Positions 1 to 8,176 of a DNA stretch of 64,000 nucleotides are shown one piece after another; positions within the stretch are counted from its first letter, which is position 1, and each line of letters opens with the position of its first letter. The translations under genes and the position numbers were made by a program. The notes beneath the pieces are model-generated. The model searched no databases, had not been told where the DNA came from, and saw nothing but the letters and a program-made list of their open reading frames with translations. Origin of the DNA: Acidithiobacillus sp. YTS05 (lineage in GTDB: Bacteria > Pseudomonadota > Gammaproteobacteria > Acidithiobacillales > Acidithiobacillaceae); contig NZ_CP094359.1 in NCBI RefSeq assembly GCF_024396695.1, positions 1,612,001 to 1,676,000 of the forward strand, in the 5' to 3' direction.

Positions 1-1
1 G

Positions 2-445
2 AAGCTCGGCATGCTCTCCACCACCTACAACAATCCCGACGGTCTGCCCCACCCCAACAATTTCTCCAGCGCCTACGACCAGGCCGTCCTCACCCGCAAC
101 ATCCTGCAGCGCTTCCCGCAATACCTGCCCTTTTTCGGCCATAAAAACTTCACCTACGCCGGCATCACCAGCCCCAATCCCAACCTGCTGGTGGGGCGCG
201 TACCTTTCGTTACCGGCATGAAGAGCGGCTACACCGATGCCGCCGGTCATTGCCTGGTAGTGACGGGCACCCAGGGAAACATGACCCTGATTGCCGTCGT
301 CCTTGGCGTCCCCTCCTTTACCAACGAAAGCCGTGGCTTCTGGAAGGCCTCCTGGGCAGGGCTCAAGCTCTTGGATTGGGGTTTCGCCCGCACTCTCTGG
401 CTGCCGCAAGCCGCCGGTCTGGAAAACACCGCCGAAGAGCAATGA
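2..445 (+). CDS. D-alanyl-D-alanine carboxypeptidase (peptidase S11), 3' part
   Basis: C-terminal part of a penicillin-binding-protein-5/6-type DD-carboxypeptidase, which trims the terminal D-Ala from peptidoglycan pentapeptides in the periplasm. The gene enters from the left edge, so the SxxK and SxN motifs lie outside the window. What remains carries the third active-site motif, KSGYT (Lys codon at 223-225), in the context TGMKSGYTDAAGHCL, followed by the usual ALVGV-like beta strand and the S11 C-terminal segment. The family consensus is KTG; Ser replaces Thr here. It ends one base before the end of the convergent MFS gene. Confidence 0.85.
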   Translation, partial: KLGMLSTTYNNPDGLPHPNNFSSAYDQAVLTRNILQRFPQYLPFFGHKNFTYAGITSPNPNLLVGRVPFVTGMKSGYTDAAGHCLVVTGTQGNMTLIAVVLGVPSFTNESRGFWKASWAGLKLLDWGFARTLWLPQAAGLENTAEEQ

Positions 446-446
446 C

Positions 447-1982
447 TCAGTGACCTAATGCCTCGCCGCCCCCGGCCGGCTCGGCCGGCTCTGGCGGACG
501 GCGCAACAGGAGCACCAGCGGAATCAAGACGAGGAAGCTGTAAAAGGTCAGAATAAATGCATCCAACACGCCGCGCATCCCCGCCTGCGGCAACACCACC
601 ACATTGCCCAGCACCTGCCACGCTCGCGGACTCTCGCCCATGCCCATCGTCCCAATGAAACGATGAAATGCCGGGTTGAAGGGATTGATATGCCCAGCCA
701 TCTGATTCCATCCCATCTGCTTGCCCTGGGTCATTACCGTCGACACAATGGCGATGCCGATACTGCCGCCCAGGGTGCGCATCAGGTTGAAGATACCCGA
801 GCCCTCGGCCTGATCCTTTTTGTCGATTGTCGAAAAGGCCAGGGTAAAGAGGGGAATACTGACCAGGCCCAGGCCCAAGCCACGAACGAAAGATGGCCAG
901 ATCACCCAAGCCATGCTGATGTCGAGATTGTACTTGGTGGTATACCAACTGCCGATGGCACCGAAGAAGATGCCGACGAGAACAATGTCCCGCGGATTCA
1001 CGTTGCGCGCCAGAAGGCGCCCGGCAACGACCATCGCCAGCATGGCACCAACGCCCTGTGGCGCCATAACGAGGCCGGTGGTGAAGGCCTCATAGTGCAG
1101 AAAATCCTCGAGCATGATCGGCAGGATGACCATCGCCCCAAACAAGGCCAGACCAAAAATTCCGATACCCGCGCTGCCCAGCGACAGATTGGCGTCCTTC
1201 AGCAGGCGCAGATTCACCACCGGATGCTTCACCGACAGCGAGCGCCACACGAAGAACAGCAATCCCAGGGCGGAAATCAGACTCAGGATGATGATGGTGC
1301 GCGAACTGAACCAGTCGTCTTCGTTACCCAGGCTGAGCACCCCTTGCAATGCCCCAAAACCTATGGCCATGAGCGCAAAACCCAGCCAGTCCACCGGTCG
1401 CGGATGATCGCTACGCCCGATGTTCGGCACTGCCTGGAGCAGTAAGAACGCGAGAATGCCGAAGGGGATGTTGACGTAAAAGACCCAGCGCCAGCTCAAG
1501 GTATCGGTGAGCCAGCCGCCCAGGGTCGGCCCGAGAATCGGACCCAGCATGATGCCCATGCCGAGGATGGCCATGGCCTGGCCGCGTTTTCGCGCGGGGT
1601 AGGCATGCAGCATGATCGTCTGCCCCACCGGTGCCAGGGACGCGCCAAAGACACCCTGCAACAAGCGCCACAGCACGATTTCCGGCAGGCTGTGCGCTTG
1701 CCCGCAGAGCGCCGAGGCGACCACAAAGCCGGCCACGCTCCACAGCATCACGGTGCGCTGCCCATAGCGCTCCACCAGCAAACCGGTAAGGGGCAAGAGG
1801 ATGACGTTAGCGATCATGTAGCTGGTGAGCACCCAGGTAATCTGATCGCTGTTGGCCTGCAGAGAGCCGCGCATGTACGTAAGGGCTACGTTGACGATGG
1901 TCAGATCGAGCACCTGCATGACCACGGCCAACATCACCGCCACCGTAATGGCAACCACGGAAGTGTTCTCAGATTCGCTCAT
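447..1982 (-). CDS. DHA2-family MFS multidrug efflux transporter (EmrB/QacA type)
   Basis: A 14-helix drug:H+ antiporter of the inner membrane, about 511 aa. The N-terminal half shows VLDLTIVNVAL (first-helix DHA2 signature), WVLTSYMIANVILLPLTG and the GRPLLG-like GPILGPTLGGWL motif C of antiporters. I place the start at the ATG at 1982 (MSESENTS) because GGGGAGG lies a few bases upstream; the open frame continues further upstream to 2033. No EmrA-type membrane fusion partner is next to it. A near-perfect 18-bp palindrome of the TetR-operator type sits 28 bases upstream of the start, so repression by a TetR-family regulator encoded elsewhere is likely. Substrate unknown. Confidence 0.9.
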   Translation of the reverse strand: MSESENTSVVAITVAVMLAVVMQVLDLTIVNVALTYMRGSLQANSDQITWVLTSYMIANVILLPLTGLLVERYGQRTVMLWSVAGFVVASALCGQAHSLPEIVLWRLLQGVFGASLAPVGQTIMLHAYPARKRGQAMAILGMGIMLGPILGPTLGGWLTDTLSWRWVFYVNIPFGILAFLLLQAVPNIGRSDHPRPVDWLGFALMAIGFGALQGVLSLGNEDDWFSSRTIIILSLISALGLLFFVWRSLSVKHPVVNLRLLKDANLSLGSAGIGIFGLALFGAMVILPIMLEDFLHYEAFTTGLVMAPQGVGAMLAMVVAGRLLARNVNPRDIVLVGIFFGAIGSWYTTKYNLDISMAWVIWPSFVRGLGLGLVSIPLFTLAFSTIDKKDQAEGSGIFNLMRTLGGSIGIAIVSTVMTQGKQMGWNQMAGHINPFNPAFHRFIGTMGMGESPRAWQVLGNVVVLPQAGMRGVLDAFILTFYSFLVLIPLVLLLRRPPEPAEPAGGGEALGH

Positions 1983-2009
1983 GGGCCCTCCCCGGATCTC
2001 GACAAGTTT

Positions 2010-2027
2010 ACTGACCGATCGGTCGGT
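2010..2027. promoter_or_regulatory. TetR-family-type operator palindrome
   Basis: The 18 bases match their own reverse complement at 16 of 18 positions, with the perfect core ACCGATCGGT at 2014-2023. Tandem ACCGAYCGGT is typical of operators of TetR-family repressors of efflux pumps. It sits between the divergent MFS and SulP genes, close to the MFS start. No TetR gene is encoded in the window. Confidence 0.6.
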
Positions 2028-2208
2028 ATGCAAGATAGGGATGATTGCTCAGAGCGCTCAATCATAGTATTTTTGCAAACAGTCGGTGATCCGCTGTTGA
2101 GCCAAGCTCCTGTGGCCGACTGGCATTATCCAACAACACTGGCCCAGAGCCGGGAAATGGTCGCAAACCCGCAGAAAGATTTCTGTAGCAACTTCTCGGT
2201 AATAGACC

Positions 2209-4032
2209 ATGGCATCTTCACCCCTGAGTTCCTCCCCTTCTGGCGCGGTCGTCTGCCCTCTCTGGCTCTACCGGCTCCTGCCCTTTCTCCGCTGGTGGCC
2301 CCAGGTAAACAATCGCTCGCTGCGCGCGGATATCATCGCCGGGCTGACCGGCGCGCTGATTGTCCTGCCCCAAGGCGTCGCGTTTGCGGTAATCGCCGGG
2401 CTACCGCCCCACTACGGCATCTATGCGGCCATTGTCCCGGCCATCATCGCCGCCCTGTGGGGATCGAGCTGGCATCTGGTTTCCGGTCCTACCACCGCTA
2501 TTTCCATTGCCGTCTACGAATCCATCGTCACCCACGCTACACCGGGCAGTCCAGCTTTCATCAGCCTTGCCCTGACGCTGACCTTCCTGGTGGGCGTCTT
2601 CCAGTTGGTGCTGGGCCTGGCGCGCATGGGTGCCCTGGTCAATTTCATCTCGCATACGGTGATCATCGGTTTTACCGCTGGCGCTGCCATTCTCATTGCG
2701 GGAAGCCAGATTCGCCATTTTTTTGGCCTGCCACTGCCGCGCGGTCTGCCGATCCATGAGACCATCCACCAGCTCTTCGTCCACTGGCACGAGATCAATC
2801 CCTACGTCACCAGTATCGCCGTCATCACCCTGCTGGCGGGCATTTTGTTCAAACGACTCCTGCCGCGCATCCCCTACATGATCGCCGCTATGATCGTCGG
2901 CTCTTTGCTGAGTCTGGCGCTGAATGCCAAGTTTGGCGCAGCAACAACGGGCATCAAGACAGTAGGCGCGCTGCCTGGCAATCTGCCTCCCTTGTCCCTC
3001 CCGGACTTCTCCCTCACCGCCCTGCGCGACATGTTCTTCCCGGCCCTGGTGGTGACCATGCTTGCACTCACCGAAGCGGTCTCCATTGCCCGCTCGGTAG
3101 CGACCAGGTCCGGCCAGCGCATCGATGGCAACCAGGAATTCATGGGCCAGGGACTATCCAACTTCATCGGCAGTTTCTTTTCCGCCTATGCCTCCAGCGG
3201 TTCTTTCAACCGCAGCGGGGTGAATTATGCGGCCGGCGCCCGCACCCCGCTGGCCACGGTATTCGCCTCGGGTTTCCTGCTGCTGATTCTGCTCCTGGTC
3301 GGCCCGTTGGCAGCCTATCTACCCACTGCGGCCATGGCGGGCATCCTATTTCTGGTGGCCTGGGGACTGATCGACTTCCACCACATCGGCGTCATCTGGC
3401 GTGCCAGCCGCATCGAATCCCTGATCCTGTGGGTGACGCTGCTTGGTACGGTCATCAATCTCGAAAAGGGTATTTTCTTCGGCATCCTCCTGTCCCTCAT
3501 CTTTTACCTGTATCGCACTTCCCGACCCAACGTTCAGGCACAGGTGCCCGACCCGGACCCCGGCAGCTACCACTACATCAACGCCCAGAACCACGCCGAG
3601 TGCCCACAACTGAAGATTCTGCGCGTCAATGGCTCCCTCTTCTTTGGTGCGGTGGACCATGTCGGCCAGCAATTCTCCGCGGTCGACGAGCATAATCCCA
3701 GCCAGAAACACCTGCTGGTGATGGCAAGCGGCATAAACTTCGTCGACATCGCCGGCGGCGAGTTGCTCGCGCAGGAGGCGCGGCGCCGCCGACAAATGGG
3801 TGGCGGGCTCTATTTTTATCGTCTCAAGGATGGGGTTCAGGAAAGCCTTGCGCAGGGCGGCTATCTGGAAGAATTGGGGGAGGAGAACTTCTTTCCGGCG
3901 GGCACCCGACCCATCGAAAAAATCTACCCCAAGCTCGACTCTGAAATCTGTCGCAGCTGCACGGCGCGGATCTTTCCGCAGTGCCAAAGCCATCTCCCCA
4001 ACGGCGAGACCCGCCGCAGTCCTGGCAGCTAA
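2209..4032 (+). CDS. SulP-family anion (sulfate) permease with STAS domain
   Basis: Inner-membrane SulP/SLC26 transporter of 607 aa. The N-terminal Sulfate_transp domain begins at RADIIAGLTGALIVLPQGVAFAVIAGLPP (about residues 39-67) and has the conserved GSFNRSGVNYAAGARTPLA segment in the second half. The cytoplasmic STAS domain occupies about residues 450-560 (KILRVNGSLFFGAVDHV ... GINFVDIAGGELL). Sulfate, bicarbonate or another oxyanion could be the substrate; the sequence alone does not decide. An extra tail follows STAS with a CRSC plus distal Cys motif (CRSCTARIFPQC), which is unusual. It is divergent from the MFS gene, and tRNA-Glu follows 84 bases downstream. Confidence 0.92.
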   Translation: MASSPLSSSPSGAVVCPLWLYRLLPFLRWWPQVNNRSLRADIIAGLTGALIVLPQGVAFAVIAGLPPHYGIYAAIVPAIIAALWGSSWHLVSGPTTAISIAVYESIVTHATPGSPAFISLALTLTFLVGVFQLVLGLARMGALVNFISHTVIIGFTAGAAILIAGSQIRHFFGLPLPRGLPIHETIHQLFVHWHEINPYVTSIAVITLLAGILFKRLLPRIPYMIAAMIVGSLLSLALNAKFGAATTGIKTVGALPGNLPPLSLPDFSLTALRDMFFPALVVTMLALTEAVSIARSVATRSGQRIDGNQEFMGQGLSNFIGSFFSAYASSGSFNRSGVNYAAGARTPLATVFASGFLLLILLLVGPLAAYLPTAAMAGILFLVAWGLIDFHHIGVIWRASRIESLILWVTLLGTVINLEKGIFFGILLSLIFYLYRTSRPNVQAQVPDPDPGSYHYINAQNHAECPQLKILRVNGSLFFGAVDHVGQQFSAVDEHNPSQKHLLVMASGINFVDIAGGELLAQEARRRRQMGGGLYFYRLKDGVQESLAQGGYLEELGEENFFPAGTRPIEKIYPKLDSEICRSCTARIFPQCQSHLPNGETRRSPGS

Positions 4033-4116
4033 GCAAAGATCCGCCACGCGCAAAAGTGGTGAACGCAGACGGGCTATTGCACTGCCCGGCCTTTCCCGGT
4101 AAAGTTCGCGCTCCAG

Positions 4117-4192
4117 GTCCCCATCGTCTAGTGGCCTAGGACACCGCCCTTTCACGGCGGTAACGGGGGTTCGAACCCCCCTGGGGACGCCA
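4117..4192 (+). tRNA. tRNA-Glu (TTC)
   Basis: Complete 76-nt cloverleaf. Acceptor GTCCCCA pairs with TGGGGAC (4182-4188); the anticodon stem CCGCC/GGCGG encloses loop CTTTCAC with anticodon TTC; the T arm is GGGGGTTCGAACCCCC; CCA is encoded at 4190-4192. Confidence 0.97.
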
Positions 4193-4236
4193 GTTTGCGT
4201 GCAGGATGCACGCGTTGCTGAAAGCTCGGTCACCCT

Positions 4237-5223
4237 ATGAAGTCCCCCATGCTCGTCGTCGGCGGTGCCGGCTATATCGGCTCGCACATGGTCAAGCTGC
4301 TCGCGGAAGCCGGGTATCCTGTTACCGTGCTGGACAACCTCAGCACCGGCTTTGCCGATGCCGCCCGCTATGGCGATCTGGTCACAGGTGATCTAGCGGA
4401 CAGCGCCCTGCTCGACCGCCTCTTTGCCATACACGCCTTCGCTGCCGTGCTCCATTTTGCCGCCCTCAGCCAGGTTGGCGAGTCGGTACAGGTCCCCGAC
4501 CGCTACTATCGTAACAACGTCGCCAACACCCTCAACCTGCTAGATGCCATGCGTCGCCATGGGGTGGACAAGTTCATTTTCTCCTCCACCGCGGCCATTT
4601 TTGGTGAACCGCAATACACCCCCATCGACGAACGGCATCCCGCCCAGCCCATCAATCCGTACGGGCGCTCCAAGCGCATGGTGGAAGAGATGTTGGCCGA
4701 TCTCGGGCACAGCTACGGGCTGCGCTCGGTTTGCCTGCGCTACTTCAATGCCGCCGGTGCCGATCCCAGCGGCGAACTGGGCGAGCGCCACGACCCCGAA
4801 AGTCATCTGATTCCCCTGGTACTCCAGGCTGCCAGTGGCCGGCGACAGCAGATTTCCGTCTTCGGTAACGACTACCAGACCCGTGATGGCACCTGCATCC
4901 GCGATTACATCCACGTCTGGGACCTGTGCAGCGCCCATCTCCTGGCTGTGGAGCATCTGCTACAGGATGGCCAAAGCCTCGCCCTCAACTTGGGCAACGG
5001 CCAGGGCTTCTCGGTGCAGGAGGTCATCGACAGCGCAAGGCGGGTGACCGGCAAAGAAATCCGCGTCCAGGAACAGGCGCGCCGCCCCGGCGACCCGGCC
5101 ATCCTGGTGGCCGACAGCACCCAGGCACGCCAACTCCTCGGCTGGCAACCGCAATATACCGATCTCGATACCATCATCGCCCACGCCTGGGCCTGGGAGC
5201 AGCAGAAAGGCCAGCGCTGGTAG
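4237..5223 (+). CDS. galE: UDP-glucose 4-epimerase
   Basis: Extended short-chain dehydrogenase (328 aa, the family's normal length) that interconverts UDP-Glc and UDP-Gal through a 4-keto intermediate with tightly bound NAD. The Rossmann motif GGAGYIGSH is at residues 9-17, and the catalytic Tyr-Lys pair is in NPYGRSK (Tyr142, Lys146). FSSTAAIFGEP gives the catalytic Ser/Thr region. Further on, HLIPL and the RDGTCIRDYIHVWDL segment are characteristic of GalE. UDP-Gal would feed a galactose-1-phosphate transferase such as the WbaP-like gene at 8.4-9.9 kb. It stands alone behind tRNA-Glu. Confidence 0.95.
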   Translation: MKSPMLVVGGAGYIGSHMVKLLAEAGYPVTVLDNLSTGFADAARYGDLVTGDLADSALLDRLFAIHAFAAVLHFAALSQVGESVQVPDRYYRNNVANTLNLLDAMRRHGVDKFIFSSTAAIFGEPQYTPIDERHPAQPINPYGRSKRMVEEMLADLGHSYGLRSVCLRYFNAAGADPSGELGERHDPESHLIPLVLQAASGRRQQISVFGNDYQTRDGTCIRDYIHVWDLCSAHLLAVEHLLQDGQSLALNLGNGQGFSVQEVIDSARRVTGKEIRVQEQARRPGDPAILVADSTQARQLLGWQPQYTDLDTIIAHAWAWEQQKGQRW

Positions 5224-5458
5224 CTGACGGTCAGTGTACGCCCCTGCCCTTGCGGAGAATCGCCGTGGTATCCGTTCTATAGGCACGTTCTATAGGCAAA
5301 ATTGACCGATTCAATATCAATCTCCAAGATTCAGAATCAATCATCGATCATCAATAGATAAGCTCCACGGAGCACATTCCGAAAGGAAAATCCACATGGC
5401 GCAAACTGGAACCAAAGTACTGACCGCTCATGTACCGCTGTCGTTCCGTACCAGTCTT

Positions 5459-5474
5459 GATATACTTGTATATC
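5459..5474. promoter_or_regulatory. Inverted repeat upstream of RelB-like antitoxin
   Basis: Perfect palindrome GATATAC-TT-GTATATC, 23 bases before the antitoxin ATG at 5498. The position suits the autoregulatory operator of a ribbon-helix-helix antitoxin. Confidence 0.55.
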
Positions 5475-5497
5475 GCTTTCAGAACAGGAGCCGAAAC

Positions 5498-5722
5498 ATG
5501 CTTGCCATCCGACTGCCCGCCGAAGTAGAAATCCGCTTGGAAGCGCTGGCGAAGGCCACCGGGCGCACCAAGACATTCTATGCCCGCGAAGCCATCCTTG
5601 AGCATCTGGATGACCTCGAAGATTTATACCTGGCGGAGCAACGCTTGATGGACATTCGCGCAGGCAAAACCCAAACCGTATCGCTCGAAGAAGTGATGAA
5701 ACGCTATGGCCTGGGGGATTGA
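5498..5722 (+). CDS. RelB/DinJ-like ribbon-helix-helix antitoxin
   Basis: A 74-aa DNA-binding antitoxin: MLAIRLPAEVEIRLEALAKATGRTKTFY forms the N-terminal RHH beta strand and helix, and the acidic C-terminal half (LEDLYLAEQRLMDIRAGKTQTVSLEEVMKRYG) is the toxin-binding tail typical of RelB-type partners. The start at 5498 is chosen for the RBS ACAGGAG and because the family begins at the RLP strand; the open frame extends 102 bases further upstream. The last codons overlap the ATG of a RelE-type reading frame at 5706 that breaks down after about nine residues, so this antitoxin now appears to be an orphan. Confidence 0.8.
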   Translation: MLAIRLPAEVEIRLEALAKATGRTKTFYAREAILEHLDDLEDLYLAEQRLMDIRAGKTQTVSLEEVMKRYGLGD

Positions 5723-5774
5723 GCTCGACCGTTGCTCAATCCATAGAAAATATTCCGTGGACCCAAAGGACTGA
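5706..5774 (+). pseudogene. RelE-type toxin remnant
   Basis: An ATG inside the antitoxin's last codons opens a frame reading MAWGIELDR, which matches the usual start of RelE-superfamily toxins (MAWxIELxxxA). The next residues lose the family pattern and the frame stops at 5772-5774 after 22 codons. The overlap of start and antitoxin stop is the normal relBE layout. The rest of the toxin, with its C-terminal Arg/Tyr active site, is absent downstream. Confidence 0.6.
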
Positions 5775-5841
5775 CGTCCCGCCGACCGAACGATGCTGTC
5801 GGCTACGTGCCGGAATCCCACCGGCAAGCACGAAAAGCAGA

Positions 5842-6060
5842 CTACGCCGCTGCCACAACCGGGGCGTTTAATATCTTCCTCGCGTCCGATACCGCGTGCC
5901 CAGAAGGGTCGAATTTCCTCGCCTCGTGCTGCGCTGCAAGCGCCGCTTTGAGCTTGCGGTTCACCTGGATCAGGTATGACCATACATGCCTGGACCGCTT
6001 CCGCACGGGTGCGACCAGGGTGACATGACCATTCCTACCGTCCGGTGCAATAACCGCTCA
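5842..6060 (-). pseudogene. 3' remnant of an unidentified gene
   Basis: On the minus strand an open frame runs from about 6060 to a TAG at 5842 and reads like protein: it contains APDGRNGHVTLVAPVRKRSR and RKLKAALAAQHEARKFDPSG. It has no start codon in a sensible place and stops being homologous at about 6062, where a fragment of the O-antigen ligase gene begins. I do not recognise the family. The 5775-6256 interval otherwise holds only this remnant and the ligase fragment. Confidence 0.35.
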
Positions 6061-6065
6061 TGAGC

Positions 6066-6191
6066 GCTTCGCCTCGGCAATCTGCCGCAGCAGCTCGATA
6101 CTCGGCGCAAAATCGGGAGAGGCCTTGAGGCTCGTGATCAAGGTCTCTTCCGCCGCCTTGGGGTCGTGCGCCAACTGCCACTGATTACGGG
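6066..6191 (+). repeat. Direct-repeat copy 1 of the O-antigen ligase 3' end
   Basis: These 126 bases repeat 9907-10032 (the 3' end of the minus-strand ligase gene) with 6 mismatches by my alignment, in the same orientation. A shorter third copy is at 8255-8306. The fragment is not part of an intact gene here and has to be a duplication or rearrangement scar. Confidence 0.85.
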
Positions 6192-6256
6192 GGAATTCAG
6201 GCCAAGGAGCGGCAGCCAAAGGATTCGCGTGGGTGAGGAGAGCGTGGGCATTTTCA

Positions 6257-6679
6257 TTACGCGCTGAAATTCTCCAATAACATTATGCTTCCTTCTTTTT
6301 GCGCCTTTACAAAATACCGTCGGTCGGCAGTTACCAGCATCGCTTCGGGATGCAGCAACGCCAGCGCATGGTACAGGGTATCAAAAAGATGATGCTCGTA
6401 TCGTCGGGAAAGGTCGATGGCCAGTATATACAGCTCCGGTCCTTCGACCACCCGAAAATCCAGCCGCCACAGATCTTCCATGTCCTCCCTGGTCGTATCG
6501 GATTTGACTCGCGCTAGGACCGCGGCCATTTCCGCAGTAAAGTGCGGCGGTTGAATCGCTTCTCCAGCACCGGAAAGCGTTTGCTCCAACAAGGCTATAG
6601 CCTGAGAGACGTGGTCTTCCACCGCCCGAAAACGCAAAAACCACTTCAGTGCGACACTGGCATCGATGACCCAGTTCAC
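6257..6679 (-). CDS. PIN-domain ribonuclease toxin (VapC type)
   Basis: A 140-aa PIN-domain endoribonuclease, the toxin of a type II module. The acidic active-site residues expected for PIN nucleases are visible: Asp6 in VIDASVALKWF, Glu in the PHFTAEMAAVLAR helix, Asp in FDTLYHALA and Asp in TADRRYF. The start overlaps the antitoxin's stop by 4 bases (ATGA), so the two are translationally coupled. It lies between the ligase fragment and the IS3 element. Confidence 0.9.
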   Translation of the reverse strand: MNWVIDASVALKWFLRFRAVEDHVSQAIALLEQTLSGAGEAIQPPHFTAEMAAVLARVKSDTTREDMEDLWRLDFRVVEGPELYILAIDLSRRYEHHLFDTLYHALALLHPEAMLVTADRRYFVKAQKEGSIMLLENFSA

Positions 6680-6909
6680 GGACGATCACTTTCCCTCACT
6701 GCCCGGCACTCGGCCGTACTCACCAGCGGCGCGGATTCGCGACGTTCCAAAATGCGGGCAGCCGCTTGCCGCGCGCGATCCTTACGCTGCGCACGATCCA
6801 CCGCCTCCCGCATCAAGGCAGCGATGATGGCGCTTTTGTTTTCCTTACGGAAAGTTGCATTGAAAGCAGCTTTTACCTCATCTGAAACGCTAAAATTTAC
6901 GGTAGCCAT
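6676..6909 (-). CDS. VapB-type antitoxin
   Basis: A 77-aa partner of the PIN toxin. The N-terminal strand ATVNFSVSDEVKAAFNATF followed by KSAIIAALMREAVDR suits a ribbon-helix-helix DNA-binding fold, and the charged C-terminal half (ERRESAPLVSTAECRAVRESDRP) would wrap the toxin. It is first in its operon with a 4-base overlap into vapC. An inverted repeat (TTGTTGA-AAAAA-TCAACAA) lies 12 bases upstream of its ATG. Part of its coding sequence (6819-6846) is repeated at 8307-8334. Confidence 0.82.
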   Translation of the reverse strand: MATVNFSVSDEVKAAFNATFRKENKSAIIAALMREAVDRAQRKDRARQAAARILERRESAPLVSTAECRAVRESDRP

Positions 6910-6921
6910 GTAAGGACACCA

Positions 6922-6940
6922 TTGTTGAAAAAATCAACAA
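6922..6940. promoter_or_regulatory. Inverted repeat upstream of vapBC
   Basis: Stem TTGTTGA/TCAACAA around AAAAA, just upstream of the vapB start on the minus strand. A likely autoregulatory operator by position. Confidence 0.45.
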
Positions 6941-7049
6941 ATACTATAGGTCGTTTTCTGCTTGGCCGCAACGTAAACGCCGTGTCTGAAGTGGCCCCCG
7001 AAAGTTGGACAAGGGGTTAAGCTCTGGGCTTCAGGAAAGGAGTCGAGGG

Positions 7050-7355
7050 ATGAAGGGAAAACGCAAGCAGTACAAGCCGGAATTCAAGGCGCAGGTAGCC
7101 CTGGCGGCTTTGCAGGGCGATAAGACGATGGCCGAGCTGGCGCAAGAATTTGGGGTACATCCCACCATGATCAATGCCTGGCGCCGGCAGCTGGTGGAGC
7201 ATGCGGCCACGGCCTTTGAACGGGGAAAGTCCCAGACCGAGGAGCCCGTGGACGTGCAGGCTTTGTATCGGAAGATCGGACAGCTGGAGATGGAACGCGA
7301 TTTTTTAGCCTCCAGGCCCGGTCTCATGCCCCGGATCGGGAAAGGCGCCAAATGA
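7050..7355 (+). CDS. IS3-family transposase OrfA
   Basis: Helix-turn-helix DNA-binding subunit of 101 aa: KRKQYKPEFKAQVALAALQGDKTMAELAQEFGVHPTMINAWRRQL is the InsE/HTH_Tnp_1 domain, followed by the leucine-zipper-like segment LYRKIGQLEMERDFL. ATG 7050 is preferred over the upstream frame because of GGAGTCGAGGG upstream. Its TGA overlaps the orfB ATG (ATGA), so OrfB may arise by re-initiation or by the frameshift usual in IS3 elements. Confidence 0.92.
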   Translation: MKGKRKQYKPEFKAQVALAALQGDKTMAELAQEFGVHPTMINAWRRQLVEHAATAFERGKSQTEEPVDVQALYRKIGQLEMERDFLASRPGLMPRIGKGAK

Positions 7356-8176
7356 TCGACCGGGCCCAAACCTCAGTTTCTGTGCAACGGCAATGCGCTC
7401 TTTTGGGCGTGCCCCGCAGTACGGTCTATTACCGCGCGCATCCTCGGCCGATGGGCGACGGGCTGTTGCGGGCGATCGATCGCCTCTACACCGCCTTTCC
7501 ATTCATGGGTAGGCGGCAGATCCATCGGATGCTGAAAGCGGAGAATGTCGTGGTCAACCGCAAAACGGTACACCGGGCCATGCGTATCCTCGACATTGCC
7601 GCGGTGGCGCCCGGACCACACACCAGCAAGCCCCACCCCCAGCACCCAAAATATCCTTATCTGTTGCGTGGCGTGACGGTGGACCGTCCCCACCAGGTCT
7701 GGTCCGCGGATGTGACCTATCTGCCCATGGCACGAGGATTTCAATACCTCGTAGCCGTAGTGGACTGGTTCAGTCGTAAGGTGTTGTCCTGGCGGGTTTC
7801 CAACAGTCTTGATGCGGGTTTCTGCGTAGAGGCCCTGAAAGAGGCCATACGCCGCTATGGCACCCCCGAGATCTTCAACACGGATCAGGGCGCTCAGTTC
7901 ACCGCGGAGTCCTTCCTCTCTGTACTCCGCCAGCACGGCATTCGAATCAGTATGGACGGCAAAGGCCGGGCCCTAGATAACGTCTTTGTCGAACGGCTTT
8001 GGCGCACCGTCAAATACGAGCACGTCTACCTACGGCCAGCAGAAACTGGAACCGAGCTGAAAGCTGGCCTCAGAGCCTACTTCGACTGGTATAATGCCGA
8101 AAGACCGCACTCCTCTCTGGGAGACAGAACACCCGATGTGGTCTATGCAGAAGGTTTACAAAGGCTGGTGGCCTGA
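7352..8176 (+). CDS. IS3-family transposase OrfB (DDE integrase)
   Basis: Catalytic subunit of 274 aa. An N-terminal HTH_21-type segment (RQIHRMLKAENVVVNRKTVHRAMR) precedes the rve integrase core. The catalytic triad is visible as Asp120 (SADVTYLP), Asp178 (FNTDQGAQF) and Glu214 (VERLWRTVKYEHV), with 35 residues between the second Asp and the Glu, the DD(35)E spacing of IS3 and retroviral integrases. The gene is full length and unbroken, so the element should be active unless orfA is limiting. Confidence 0.94.
   Translation: MIDRAQTSVSVQRQCALLGVPRSTVYYRAHPRPMGDGLLRAIDRLYTAFPFMGRRQIHRMLKAENVVVNRKTVHRAMRILDIAAVAPGPHTSKPHPQHPKYPYLLRGVTVDRPHQVWSADVTYLPMARGFQYLVAVVDWFSRKVLSWRVSNSLDAGFCVEALKEAIRRYGTPEIFNTDQGAQFTAESFLSVLRQHGIRISMDGKGRALDNVFVERLWRTVKYEHVYLRPAETGTELKAGLRAYFDWYNAERPHSSLGDRTPDVVYAEGLQRLVA

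Noticed and set aside
4117..4192. tRNA-Glu as an island attachment site
   Set aside because: I found no second copy of its 3' end in the window and no integrase gene beside it.
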